Shown: positions 9,749-17,078 of the stretch, one piece after another
How positions within the stretch are numbered: position 1 is the stretch's first letter
How the letters are laid out: every line of letters begins with the position of its first letter
Source of the DNA: Oceanospirillaceae bacterium
GTDB lineage: Bacteria; Pseudomonadota; Gammaproteobacteria; Pseudomonadales; Balneatricaceae
Length of the DNA: 44,716 nt
Assembly: GCA_013215445.1 (NCBI GenBank)
Contig: JABSRA010000037.1
Coordinates: forward strand, 1 to 44,716
Direction: 5' to 3'
The notes under the pieces: generated by a model
Told to the model about the DNA's origin: nothing
The model's input: only the letters and a program-made list of their open reading frames with translations
The model's database searches: none
Position numbers and translations under genes: made by a program

Positions 9749-10046
9749 TTTGTCTCCATCATAAAACTATAAGAGCTTAAACAAGCAGTGAACTATTGAT
9801 ATTACAGAATAAATATTTGCTGCCTTACTATTTTGGTCAGTATATCAAGCTTCTGCTCTAGCACAATCGGTTACTGACCGGCAGAGCTCAATTATATCTA
9901 TGCCACCGAGTTTAGCATTGGCACGCTACAACAAAGGCCATTCATTGCGGTGCGGGCCTAAAACGGCTAATCCCCATCAATGGGCTGTTATAACCGCTAG
10001 CGAGCAATAAACAGGCAAGGAATAATGTCGACGAAATAGCCGAGTT

Positions 10047-10115
10047 AGTATGCCCCTCTTCTTGGGTATAGTATGCCCCTCTCCTTGAGTACAGTGTGGA
10101 CCTTTGTTGGGTGCT
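10047..10115. repeat. Three imperfect 23-bp tandem repeats
   Basis: Three head-to-tail units of 23 bp, starting AGTATGCCCCTCTTCTTGGG, AGTATGCCCCTCTCCTTGAG and a diverged AGTGTGGACCTTTGTTGGG. The first two differ at three positions. No spacers, so this is not CRISPR-like. Confidence 0.75.
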
Positions 10116-10209
10116 GAAGCTATTGTTAACGGGCATTATTGAGCGCAGCAATGTTACGACGCCCTTTGAAACATCGCCTCAATCACAAATAATCCTGTAA
10201 GTCAGGGCG

Positions 10210-10256
10210 CTGGCGACTGGTTCGCCGCTTCCCCAGTTCGACAGGCTCATCGCCAG
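10210..10256. repeat. Degenerate REP-like palindromic unit
   Basis: Outer arms CTGGCGA (10210-10216) and TCGCCAG (10250-10256) enclose the phrase AGTTCGACAGGCTCATCG. This resembles the widespread gammaproteobacterial intergenic repeat built around TTCGACAGGCTCAG, but with mismatches. Confidence 0.4.
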
Positions 10257-10607
10257 GCAAATGGCATTCGTCGGCTATCAGTCATCGGTTAATCCCAGCG
10301 ATGATTTTCACTAGAATACCCTGATTATCTTCCCGTTAACTAAGGCTGCTATTAAGGTGGGCTAACTCTAGACAAAAAACATAAAAATGATGATTTGTTG
10401 GGTAGGTCGAATTATATGCCCTGCACCATTCATTACTACTAAAGCACTATATGTTGTCGACAATAATATGGATACTATGCATTTAAGTTACATTTTTATC
10501 TATATTTTCATTGTAGTGTTAACAATGTTCGCATTGTGAGGATAGCATTAGTTGCTAATATTCATGGTAAAAAGCCATAAAATAAGAATAAAAACATCGG
10601 AGTGTTT

Positions 10608-12491
10608 ATGCATTATCGTGATCAATATGATCAATCAATCAATCAATCCAGCGAGTATTGGTTGGATAAAGCACAGTCAATTAGTTGGTTTAAAGCACCT
10701 ACTATAGGTTTAGCTCAAACCTCAGCATCTGATTATAGCTGGTTTGAAGATGGCCAACTAAATACCTGTTATCTAGCCGTTGATTACCAGGTAGAACAAG
10801 GGCGAGGAGATTCTATCGCTTTTTATTATGACTCTCCAGTGACAGGCACCAAACAAAAAATAAGTTATAAAGAATTATTAAAGCGGGTGAGTGTATTTGC
10901 TGGGGCAATGCGAGCTGCCGGAATTTGCAAAGGTGATACTGTCATCATCTATATGCCTATGATCATCGAGTCCGCGGTTGCTATGCTGGCCTGTGCGAGA
11001 ATCGGAGCAGTTCACTCGGTGGTTTTCGGTGGGTTTGCCGCTCGTGAGTTAGCCTTGCGCATTGATGATATACAGGCAAAATTGGTTATTACCGCTTCTT
11101 GTGGAATTGAGTTCGATAAAGTTATTGCCTACAAACCGCTGGTTGATGAAGCCGTACAATTGGCCCAGCATAAACCATTAAAAACAATTGTCTTACAAAG
11201 AGATATCCTACGTGCAGAGCTAAAGGGGCAGCGGGATATTGATTGGTTTGATTTTATCCAAGATGCACAGCCGGTGGATTGTGTCAGCTTAAACAGTACA
11301 GATCCTCTCTATATACTTTATACCTCAGGTACCACAGGTAAGCCTAAGGGGGTGGTGCGGGATAATGGTGGTCATGCGGTCGCGTTGAAGTTAGCTTTCA
11401 ATGAAATATATGGGCTGGTAGAAAATGATGTTTGGTGGGCGGCTTCTGATATTGGCTGGGTCGTCGGGCACTCTTTCATTGTTTATGGTCCATTGATTTG
11501 TGGAGCTAGCAGTATCTTCTATGAAGGAAAGCCGATTAAAACGCCGGATGCAGGGGCTTTTTGGCGAATACTAGCAGAGTATCGAGTCAATGCAATGTTG
11601 TGTGCACCGACGGCGTTCAGGGCGATACGGGGGACAGATTCATCCGGATCTCTGTATAAACCCTATGTCTCTAAACACTTACGTTGGGTATTTGTCGCTG
11701 GCGAGAGATTGGATTCATCCACTTATCAATGGCTAAGCAAGTTGCTTAAGGTGCCCATTTTGGATCACTGGTGGCAAACTGAAACAGGCTGGCCGATTAC
11801 CTCTCCTATGATGGGTTTAGATAATCCAAAACCGACCAGGCTAGGTTCTACCAATTGTTGTACACCTGGTTATGATTTACGTATTCTCGATGATGCTGGG
11901 CAAGAAACCTTGCCGGGTACCTCCGGAAATATCTGTTTAAAATTACCTTTACCGCCAGGCGTAAGCACCAGTATTTGGAACCAACCAGATAGATACGCCA
12001 ATGCCTACCTGTTAGATTATCCAGGGTTTTATAAATCGGGTGATGGTGGCTATAAAGATGAAGATGGTTATGTCTATATTACCGGTCGTATCGATGACGT
12101 TATCAATGTTGCTGGACATCGATTATCTACCACCGAAATGGAAGAGATAGTATCAGCCCATGAAGCCATTGCAGACTGTGCGGTGGTGGGTGCTGTTGAC
12201 TCATTAAAAGGGCAGGTGCCGATAGGATTAGTGGTTTTAAAAAGTGACACTAAAATAAGCGCAGATCAACTGCGACTAGAGCTCGTCGCGAACGTACGTC
12301 AGCAGATCGGAGCGCTGGCCTGTTTTAAAGAAGTTTTTGTGGTAAAGAGGCTACCTAAAACTCGATCTGGGAAAATTTTACGGGCAGTCCTGCGTAAAAT
12401 TGCCGCAGGTGAAAGCTATCAAATACCGACAACTATTGATGATCCTAAGATTTTAGTGGAGATAGAAGCGTGTTTAAAGCAGCGTACCTGA
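10608..12491 (+). CDS. prpE: Propionyl-CoA synthetase (acyl-CoA synthetase, PrpE type)
   Basis: About 627 residues, the size of PrpE, which activates propionate to propionyl-CoA with ATP through an acyl-adenylate. The adenylation motifs are intact: YTSGTTGKPKG (A3, near residue 240), WWQTETGWP (A5), YKSGDGGYKDEDGYVYITGR (A7/A8) and the C-terminal LPKTRSGKILRAVLR with the acetylation-regulated lysine. WAASDIGWVVGHS fits the PrpE/Acs clan. I choose ATG 10608 rather than GTG 10602 because the GGAG at 10599-10602 serves as its ribosome site. Codons 7-13 sit on a TCAA tetranucleotide repeat. No prpBCD genes are nearby, so propionate would feed a pathway encoded elsewhere. Confidence 0.9.
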   Translation: MHYRDQYDQSINQSSEYWLDKAQSISWFKAPTIGLAQTSASDYSWFEDGQLNTCYLAVDYQVEQGRGDSIAFYYDSPVTGTKQKISYKELLKRVSVFAGAMRAAGICKGDTVIIYMPMIIESAVAMLACARIGAVHSVVFGGFAARELALRIDDIQAKLVITASCGIEFDKVIAYKPLVDEAVQLAQHKPLKTIVLQRDILRAELKGQRDIDWFDFIQDAQPVDCVSLNSTDPLYILYTSGTTGKPKGVVRDNGGHAVALKLAFNEIYGLVENDVWWAASDIGWVVGHSFIVYGPLICGASSIFYEGKPIKTPDAGAFWRILAEYRVNAMLCAPTAFRAIRGTDSSGSLYKPYVSKHLRWVFVAGERLDSSTYQWLSKLLKVPILDHWWQTETGWPITSPMMGLDNPKPTRLGSTNCCTPGYDLRILDDAGQETLPGTSGNICLKLPLPPGVSTSIWNQPDRYANAYLLDYPGFYKSGDGGYKDEDGYVYITGRIDDVINVAGHRLSTTEMEEIVSAHEAIADCAVVGAVDSLKGQVPIGLVVLKSDTKISADQLRLELVANVRQQIGALACFKEVFVVKRLPKTRSGKILRAVLRKIAAGESYQIPTTIDDPKILVEIEACLKQRT

Positions 12492-12492
12492 C

Positions 12493-12501
12493 AATAGAGA
12501 C
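12493..12501. repeat. Target-site duplication, left copy
   Basis: AATAGAGAC immediately left of the insertion element's CACTAGTG end; identical to the 9 bp at 12977-12985. Confidence 0.85.
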
Positions 12502-12976
12502 CACTAGTGTCCGGTTTAGAATTTGAAAGATAGGCGCCCTATATTCCTAGTGTTCTAAGTAGCTTTAGGCGATGGTTAGACAGATTTTTGATAGTGCAGG
12601 AACTCACCATACTCAAGTTTAACAACAGACTAAATAAGTCCCTTGAATTACCCCGGAGCACAAGGTTAAATTGCTGAAGCGTAGCAACAGGATGTTGCGA
12701 AGAGCGAATGCGCCATGGATGGCGCTGATGAGAGTCCAGTAATTTAGCCTTGTGTGGAGGAGTTTGTCGGTAATTGTAGGGTGCCCTTTTTATTTGGTTA
12801 CTTTGATTTTGGGCAAGCAAATTATAGGTAAGCGCGAGCGCTCGGGAGTTAAACGATTAAAGCGTTGCTTTAAAGCATCGTAAACTCCTCGCCAGGAGGC
12901 GAAACAAGGAATATCAATCCAAATTGTAACTTTGGGATTAGTGAGTGCCCGCAGAAAATTAAACCGGACACTAGTG
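12502..12976. mobile_element. 475-bp non-autonomous insertion element (MITE-like)
   Basis: Perfect terminal inverted repeats CACTAGTGTCCGGTTTA (left, from 12502) and the reverse complement ending at 12976, flanked by identical 9-bp direct repeats AATAGAGAC. This is the footprint of a DDE transposon. The interior has two short minus-strand frames (to 12820 and 12790-12987) but no transposase motif, so movement would depend on a transposase supplied elsewhere. The 9-bp duplication fits families such as IS4, but the parent is not identified. The interior carries three hairpins with GGA in the loop (12684-12698, 12710-12725 and 12889-12902). It lies only 11 bp after the prpE stop. Confidence 0.87.
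12684..12725 (+). other. Twin GGA-loop hairpins inside the insertion element
   Basis: GCAACA-GGA-TGTTGC (12684-12698) and GCGCCA-TGGA-TGGCGC (12710-12725) are two perfect 6-bp stems exposing GGA in the loop, 11 nt apart. The first contains ACAGGATGT, close to the known CsrA/RsmA SELEX consensus. A third, TCGCC-AGGA-GGCGA, lies at 12889-12902. Protein binding is inference. Confidence 0.6.
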
Positions 12977-12985
12977 AATAGAGAC
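12977..12985. repeat. Target-site duplication, right copy
   Basis: AATAGAGAC immediately after the element's right end, matching 12493-12501 exactly. Confidence 0.85.
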
Positions 12986-13107
12986 ACTGATATCAGCCAC
13001 TTTCAATCAGATTAGCAAGGTATAATGGGGCGGCTTATACATCGAGCTTCTAGGCATCTCGACTAGATGGCACTTTTGACTGACTCAGGTCTTTTTGAAC
13101 GGCCTTT

Positions 13108-13134
13108 AAAAGGACACTAGCAATAGCTAGTGTC
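13108..13134 (-). terminator. Hairpin downstream of the EF-hand-like gene
   Basis: GACACTAG (13113-13120), loop CAATAG and CTAGTGTC (13127-13134) form a perfect 8-bp stem which, on the minus strand, is followed by C and four T. It sits 9 bp past the stop of the upstream minus-strand gene, so it is a likely terminator. Its arms also resemble the ends of the nearby insertion element. Confidence 0.6.
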
Positions 13135-13142
13135 TGGTCGGA

Positions 13143-14246
13143 TTAAACCACCATATCAATTTGTTGTACGCTACCAATACCCCCTTGCTCGGTGAGGTAT
13201 AAGCCGGATGATATTAACCGACCATTAAATTGATTATCCTCCCCTTTCAAATCAAATTTTGTATCGATAGCACCCAGATAAATAGCCCCAATATCCATGC
13301 TGCTGAGGTCATTTAGCTGGTCTATTTCACTGGTTTTAGTCCATAGTTTTAACTCGCTAAAAATACTGTCTCCCGCATCGATGAAATTATTACCATCTTC
13401 ATCATAAGCCGCTAAATCGGCAAATCCATTTTGCGATAAAGCGCCAAATAACTCGCTTCCATCGTTTATTTTGCCATCATTATTTTTGTCCAAAGCTAAC
13501 ATGGCACCACTGGTTAAATAACTGATCAACTCCTCATTACCATCGGCATCGATATCAAATGAATATTTTTGATCACTTAATTGCGCAGCCGATCCAGGGT
13601 AATTGATGATCAGGGGGTCTTTGAAGGCTACTGTTTGAGTAAAGCTACTCGAGGAGCTGTACTGGTATTGCCGAGACTCATTGATATCAAGAGAGAATGC
13701 AATTTCTTGGCCATCTGTAGTTAAGATGTTTCCCGAAGAGACAAAGTGCAAAGATTCAGACTCTTGATAGTGATGTTCCATAGACAGTGTGATCTGGATA
13801 CTCAGGGGTGGTTGTACACCTGCATCCATCGCAGCTGGAGGTTGACAGCAGTGAGTGAGTGACTTGTCGACAAACTGATTAAGCTCGTTCTCGGGTGTTT
13901 TAATAAACTGGCTAGCTTGTTTGAATAAAGCATCTAATAATTGCTTAAATAACTTCATGCTGGTCAACATGTCTTGATCAGAACCTGCATTTTCCGATTC
14001 ACCCACTCTAAATTCAAGGCCATTTTCGGTCATTACTAAAATTGAGTTTTGGCTGTTAGCTATGTTCTCCGTGTCTGTTCCACTTGGGATTAATTGCTGA
14101 ATAATACGGTCAAAATTACTCAGTTTTTGCTCTGGGTTAGAGGCTTTTAAGTCAACAGTGTGAACGGTAGAGGAATAGCTTATTGACTCTTTAACGCTCT
14201 TTTCATGAGTAGCTTGCATACTAATATCACTAGATTTGATTATCAT
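13143..14246 (-). CDS. Uncharacterised protein with EF-hand-like calcium-binding motifs
   Basis: About 367 residues. I choose ATG 14246 because AGGAG stands 8 nt upstream; the open frame extends 47 codons further without support. The C-terminal 130 residues contain Asp-rich loops DIDADGNEE, DKNNDGKINDGSELFG and YDEDGNNFIDAGD, typical of dockerin/EF-hand-like calcium sites, then an IYLGAIDTKFDLKGEDNQF segment and a QQIDMVV end that recur in a conserved family of marine gammaproteobacterial proteins. The N-terminal half is polar, Ser/Gln-rich and helical. No signal peptide is visible, so any export would be by a leaderless route. Function is unknown; nothing nearby suggests a partner. Confidence 0.75.
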   Translation of the reverse strand: MIIKSSDISMQATHEKSVKESISYSSTVHTVDLKASNPEQKLSNFDRIIQQLIPSGTDTENIANSQNSILVMTENGLEFRVGESENAGSDQDMLTSMKLFKQLLDALFKQASQFIKTPENELNQFVDKSLTHCCQPPAAMDAGVQPPLSIQITLSMEHHYQESESLHFVSSGNILTTDGQEIAFSLDINESRQYQYSSSSSFTQTVAFKDPLIINYPGSAAQLSDQKYSFDIDADGNEELISYLTSGAMLALDKNNDGKINDGSELFGALSQNGFADLAAYDEDGNNFIDAGDSIFSELKLWTKTSEIDQLNDLSSMDIGAIYLGAIDTKFDLKGEDNQFNGRLISSGLYLTEQGGIGSVQQIDMVV

Positions 14247-14717
14247 GTAGTAACTCCTGTCATTATTTAGAACGGCTAATATCACCTCCATCTTGGTATC
14301 TACTAAAATAGTGGTGTTTTTCAGCACAGCCTTACAGAAATGCATACATCGTGCCAAATATTCATCTTTAGGCTGATTGTTGATCAATTTAACCTAAAGT
14401 CGACGGGTAATGGCGGTAGGCGAAACAGGGAGTAGGGAAGTTAAGGGGTAATCATTGATAGTGAAAGTATCAGTAGCTCAGTTGTTTGTCTGGGCTATTA
14501 TCAATATTGTGCTGTTGGCTAATACAACAAATAAAGAGTCTGGAGTCGCTATATTCCCTTTAGCCGGTTTTTTTGCGGCAATATTTAGCCGGATTTATCG
14601 ACTATTATAGACAGTGATAAAGCATCCAACTTTAGTGTTTTGCGATGCGGATGCTGCAACATATTTGGTAGGGGCAAGTGTATAGGTCAGGCTCAAAGGT
14701 ACTAAATATTGTTAATA
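14247..14717. other. Intergenic region containing a possible small gene
   Basis: 470 bp between two minus-strand genes. The only coding signal is the plus-strand small frame at 14455-14610. The left end must hold the promoter of the EF-hand-like gene. Otherwise I see nothing recognisable. Confidence 0.4.
14455..14610 (+). CDS. Possible 51-residue two-helix membrane protein
   Basis: TTG start with AGGGG 6 nt upstream (a GTG two codons later is the alternative). The product has two hydrophobic segments, AQLFVWAIINIVLLA and AIFPLAGFFAAIFSRIYRLL, separated by a short polar turn NTTNKESG, and ends with basic residues. The shape is that of a small membrane protein rather than random DNA, and it is on the opposite strand to its neighbours. 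I recognise no family. The non-ATG start and lack of context keep confidence modest. Confidence 0.45.
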   Translation: MIVKVSVAQLFVWAIINIVLLANTTNKESGVAIFPLAGFFAAIFSRIYRLL

Positions 14718-15263
14718 TCAGGAATCTTTAGCGTGTCTAAACCACAGAAATAATCCTGCAAAACCAAATATATAACCTATTGCTCCAATAATGTCTTGGA
14801 ATCTTGCCTTGTCTTGCAGGGCATTTATTTGTTCACTTAAAGGTTGTATCTGCGCGGCTAGTTGCACGGCTATTATACTTTGAAGCTGTTGTTGGCTTAA
14901 TCCTGAAAATTCTACATCATCTGTATTGGACACCTGCAAAATATTGGCTTGGCTGTTAATTTGCCAAATCGCCTGATGCCCATCCAGAGTACTGGCTATA
15001 ATTTGATAATTAGCGTCAGCCAGGGTGATTTTAAATTTACCTAACTCGTCGGTAACGAATGTTTTAACCTTTGTCCCCAGACTATCTTTAATGATTAGCG
15101 AAGCGCTATCTGCATTAGCACCTCCAGCAAAGTAGACCTTTCCCTCGATGTGTAAATTTCCTGAACTGGCATCCGGCTGAGAATAGGCAAAAACTTTGAG
15201 TAGGTGCGCCTGAGTCCCAGTGCAAAAAACGCAGAGTAATAGCAGTGTTAGCGTGGTTCGCAT
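14718..15263 (-). CDS. NikL-like accessory protein of nickel transporter
   Basis: A 181-residue exported protein: signal peptide RTTLTLLLLCVFCTGTQA with likely cleavage before HLLKVFAYS, a carboxypeptidase-regulatory-like beta domain (about residues 35-110), a helical linker and one C-terminal membrane helix (about 158-176). This is the architecture of NikL, an extra component of NikMN-type ECF nickel transporters. Cleavage would leave a His at the mature N-terminus, as in NikK. Its ATG overlaps the CbiM/NikM stop by 1 nt (TAATG), so the genes are translationally coupled. No CbiQ/NikQ or CbiO/NikO follows. Confidence 0.75.
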   Translation of the reverse strand: MRTTLTLLLLCVFCTGTQAHLLKVFAYSQPDASSGNLHIEGKVYFAGGANADSASLIIKDSLGTKVKTFVTDELGKFKITLADANYQIIASTLDGHQAIWQINSQANILQVSNTDDVEFSGLSQQQLQSIIAVQLAAQIQPLSEQINALQDKARFQDIIGAIGYIFGFAGLFLWFRHAKDS

Positions 15264-15895
15264 TAATTAGTCGCTATGTTGAAGGTAGTGGGTGAGGTTC
15301 GCACTAAAAAGCTGACGATAAAGGCGGTGACAGTTGCCTCAATAAACATCAGCGGTATATTGGTAGCGAGTACTACTTTAAGCATCGGGGCAAATTCTTG
15401 ACCACTAAAAACCAATGAGGCTGACAATAAAAGGGTCGTCAAGATAATGCCGATACTACCCGCCACTGCTCCCATGGTGAGCGCAAATCGTTTGGTCGGG
15501 ATTATACCCTCACTAATTTTTTGCAATAAAAAGGGCCTTAAAAAAATCGCCACAATGATGGCGGGAAAGGCCATGTTAAAAGTATTGACCCCAAGCACCA
15601 GTAATCCCCCGTAACCGAAGAATATCAATTGCAGTACTAAGGCGATAAAAATAGCGGGCGCTGCTGCCCAACCTAACATTAAACCCATTAAGCCATTAAA
15701 CAGCAGGTGAATAGAACTGGGCCCTACGGGGAAGGTAATTAATGAAGATATAAAAAAAACGGCGGCAAACATGGCCGTCTGCGGTATTTGATCGGTGTCC
15801 AATTTTTTAAGGCCATAGGTTATTACCAGTCCTGCTCCCAATGCGCCCAGGGTGAGAATTGGAGTACTTATTACACCATCGGGTATATGTGCCAT
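15263..15895 (-). CDS. CbiM/NikM-type nickel/cobalt ECF transporter substrate-binding subunit
   Basis: About 210 residues with six to seven membrane helices. I choose ATG 15895 (AGGA 7 nt upstream), giving MAHIPDGVIS; the open frame to 16018 only extends back into nikK. The N-terminal M(x)HIPDG motif binds the metal through the N-terminal amine and His in NikM. Here an Ala is inserted before the His, but methionine removal, favoured before Ala, would restore His at position 2. SIHLLFNGLMGLMLGW (near residue 68) carries the second metal His. It is coupled to both neighbours (8 bp after nikK, 1-nt overlap with the NikL gene). The energising subunits are not in the window. Confidence 0.88.
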   Translation of the reverse strand: MAHIPDGVISTPILTLGALGAGLVITYGLKKLDTDQIPQTAMFAAVFFISSLITFPVGPSSIHLLFNGLMGLMLGWAAAPAIFIALVLQLIFFGYGGLLVLGVNTFNMAFPAIIVAIFLRPFLLQKISEGIIPTKRFALTMGAVAGSIGIILTTLLLSASLVFSGQEFAPMLKVVLATNIPLMFIEATVTAFIVSFLVRTSPTTFNIATN

Positions 15896-15903
15896 GTGTT
15901 GTC

Positions 15904-16704
15904 CTATTGCATCGGTTTTGCGTTGATCCAAATTAGGCCACCAAGTTCTACGGGAACTTGTCTGCCACTCGGAGATGTTAGTTGGTAATCGGCGTCTATC
16001 AGGGCTGCAAAACCCCACCAGCCAGCTCTGGGCATAACGTAGGAGAACCTACCATTTATGTCGGCTTTAATCACTTGGGTGATATAACTTGAAGTCGGTG
16101 GTGTCACGGAGCCGTCGTTACGCCACTCTACTTCTATGGTGGCGAAAGGGACTGGCTCACCCTGTTTTCTGACAATTCCTTGAAAGGCATTTCCCTTCCA
16201 TAAACTATAGGGGCGAGTGAGAGGTTCTATCTCAACGGGTGCATTGACTAAAGTATCCCAACCGACCAGTGCTGCATAACCATCGACGATGACTTTAGTG
16301 TAGTGGATGATCATTTTCCCCTCAGCGGGTTCCCAAAAGGGTTGTGGCTCAACATAAAAGATATGATCGGCAGGCTCTGTGACTTGATATTGAAAAGTCC
16401 ATTGGCTAGCTTCTGCTGCATCCTTTAATTGCAGTCGACTCAGTAAATTAGTGCTAGTGTCAGCGGCTATCACCATGAGTTTGTTTGGCTTTTGCATTTC
16501 CATCACCGGACCTTGGGTCATTGGATGGGTAAAGCGCAACTTAAAATTCAAAGGCTGTTGGTGACCGCTGTTTAAAAAATCTCTGTCGGGAATTAACTCT
16601 AAAAAATGGGCGTTTGCCGACAGTGTAAATAACGTCATAATAACGCCGCAAAAGATCTGGCAACGGTGTAAAAAGAGTAAACGAATAGCAAGTAAGCTGG
16701 GCAT
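15904..16704 (-). CDS. NikK-like periplasmic nickel-uptake protein (DUF4198)
   Basis: A 266-residue protein with an N-terminal signal peptide ending SANA before HFLELIPDRD, which puts a His at the mature N-terminus as in the NikK/DUF4198 family of nickel and cobalt uptake accessories. The body is predicted beta-rich with an FHVEP-like segment (HIFYVEPQPFWEPAEGK) and a C-terminal carboxypeptidase-regulatory-like module. It heads a three-gene operon with CbiM/NikM and NikL and has a NikR-type palindrome 27 bp upstream of its start. It probably presents metal to the membrane subunit from the periplasm; this is family knowledge, not seen directly. Confidence 0.8.
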   Translation of the reverse strand: MPSLLAIRLLFLHRCQIFCGVIMTLFTLSANAHFLELIPDRDFLNSGHQQPLNFKLRFTHPMTQGPVMEMQKPNKLMVIAADTSTNLLSRLQLKDAAEASQWTFQYQVTEPADHIFYVEPQPFWEPAEGKMIIHYTKVIVDGYAALVGWDTLVNAPVEIEPLTRPYSLWKGNAFQGIVRKQGEPVPFATIEVEWRNDGSVTPPTSSYITQVIKADINGRFSYVMPRAGWWGFAALIDADYQLTSPSGRQVPVELGGLIWINAKPMQ

Positions 16705-16730
16705 AAGGCAATGTGACGAATAATTAATTA

Positions 16731-16755
16731 GTATGAATGATATGCCAGTTCATAC
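16731..16755 (-). promoter_or_regulatory. NikR-type operator upstream of nikK operon
   Basis: GTATGA (16731-16736), 13 bp, then TCATAC (16750-16755): the two E. coli NikR half-sites in perfect inverted form but with a 13-bp rather than the classical 16-bp spacer. An additional TCATAC half-site lies at 16770-16775. Location 27 bp before the nikK start fits repression of nickel uptake. Confidence 0.7.
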
Positions 16756-16775
16756 GAATTTACAAATAATCATAC

Positions 16776-17078
16776 TGTTAAATGGTAAAAAAGTGTTCTT
16801 TTATCAACGTTGTTACCGGGAGCTTAAGGGGCTTGACCGAACGTCGCGAGAAGAAGGTGACCAGTGATGAGTCCGACAGGTGTTCAGCGTGGGCAATAAT
16901 CTACACTGACTGAGCTTGAGGCCTATTGAAAACCAATCGAGCCTTGATAAGACAAGGGATTAGTCGGTGCTGTTATTTTGCGCCACGAGTTGCTTTATGC
17001 TGCAGTATGACTGGATGGCGAAATAGAAATTAGGCTCGTTGGATAAATAATCTGAGCTCTCAAGCAATGATTTGGCGG
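16776..17078. other. Intergenic region between nikR and the nikK operon
   Basis: About 300 bp between the nikR stop and the NikR-type sites. It must contain the nikK promoter and the end of the nikR transcript. No gene, cobalamin riboswitch or strong terminator was recognised. Confidence 0.4.

Larger units (their letters stand above)
9749..10607. other. Long intergenic region with small repeats, prpE promoter
   Basis: About 860 bp without a credible gene; the apparent 69-codon minus frame at 9942-10151 is generated by the tandem repeat inside it. It contains a 23-bp tandem repeat, a degenerate palindromic REP-like unit, and a TTGTCGACAA palindrome (10454-10463) upstream of prpE (each listed or discussed separately). 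Confidence 0.5.

Noticed and set aside
10047..10115. CRISPR-like repeat
   Set aside because: Repeat units adjoin each other without spacers and diverge quickly.
9942..10151. 69-codon minus-strand frame
   Set aside because: Much of it is translation of the 23-bp tandem repeat and it has no supporting start signal.
12539..12987. Two minus-strand open frames inside the insertion element as possible transposase fragments
   Set aside because: They contain no DDE-type motif or recognised transposase segment; the second frame starts outside the element, inside the target duplication. They are better explained as passenger DNA of a non-autonomous element.
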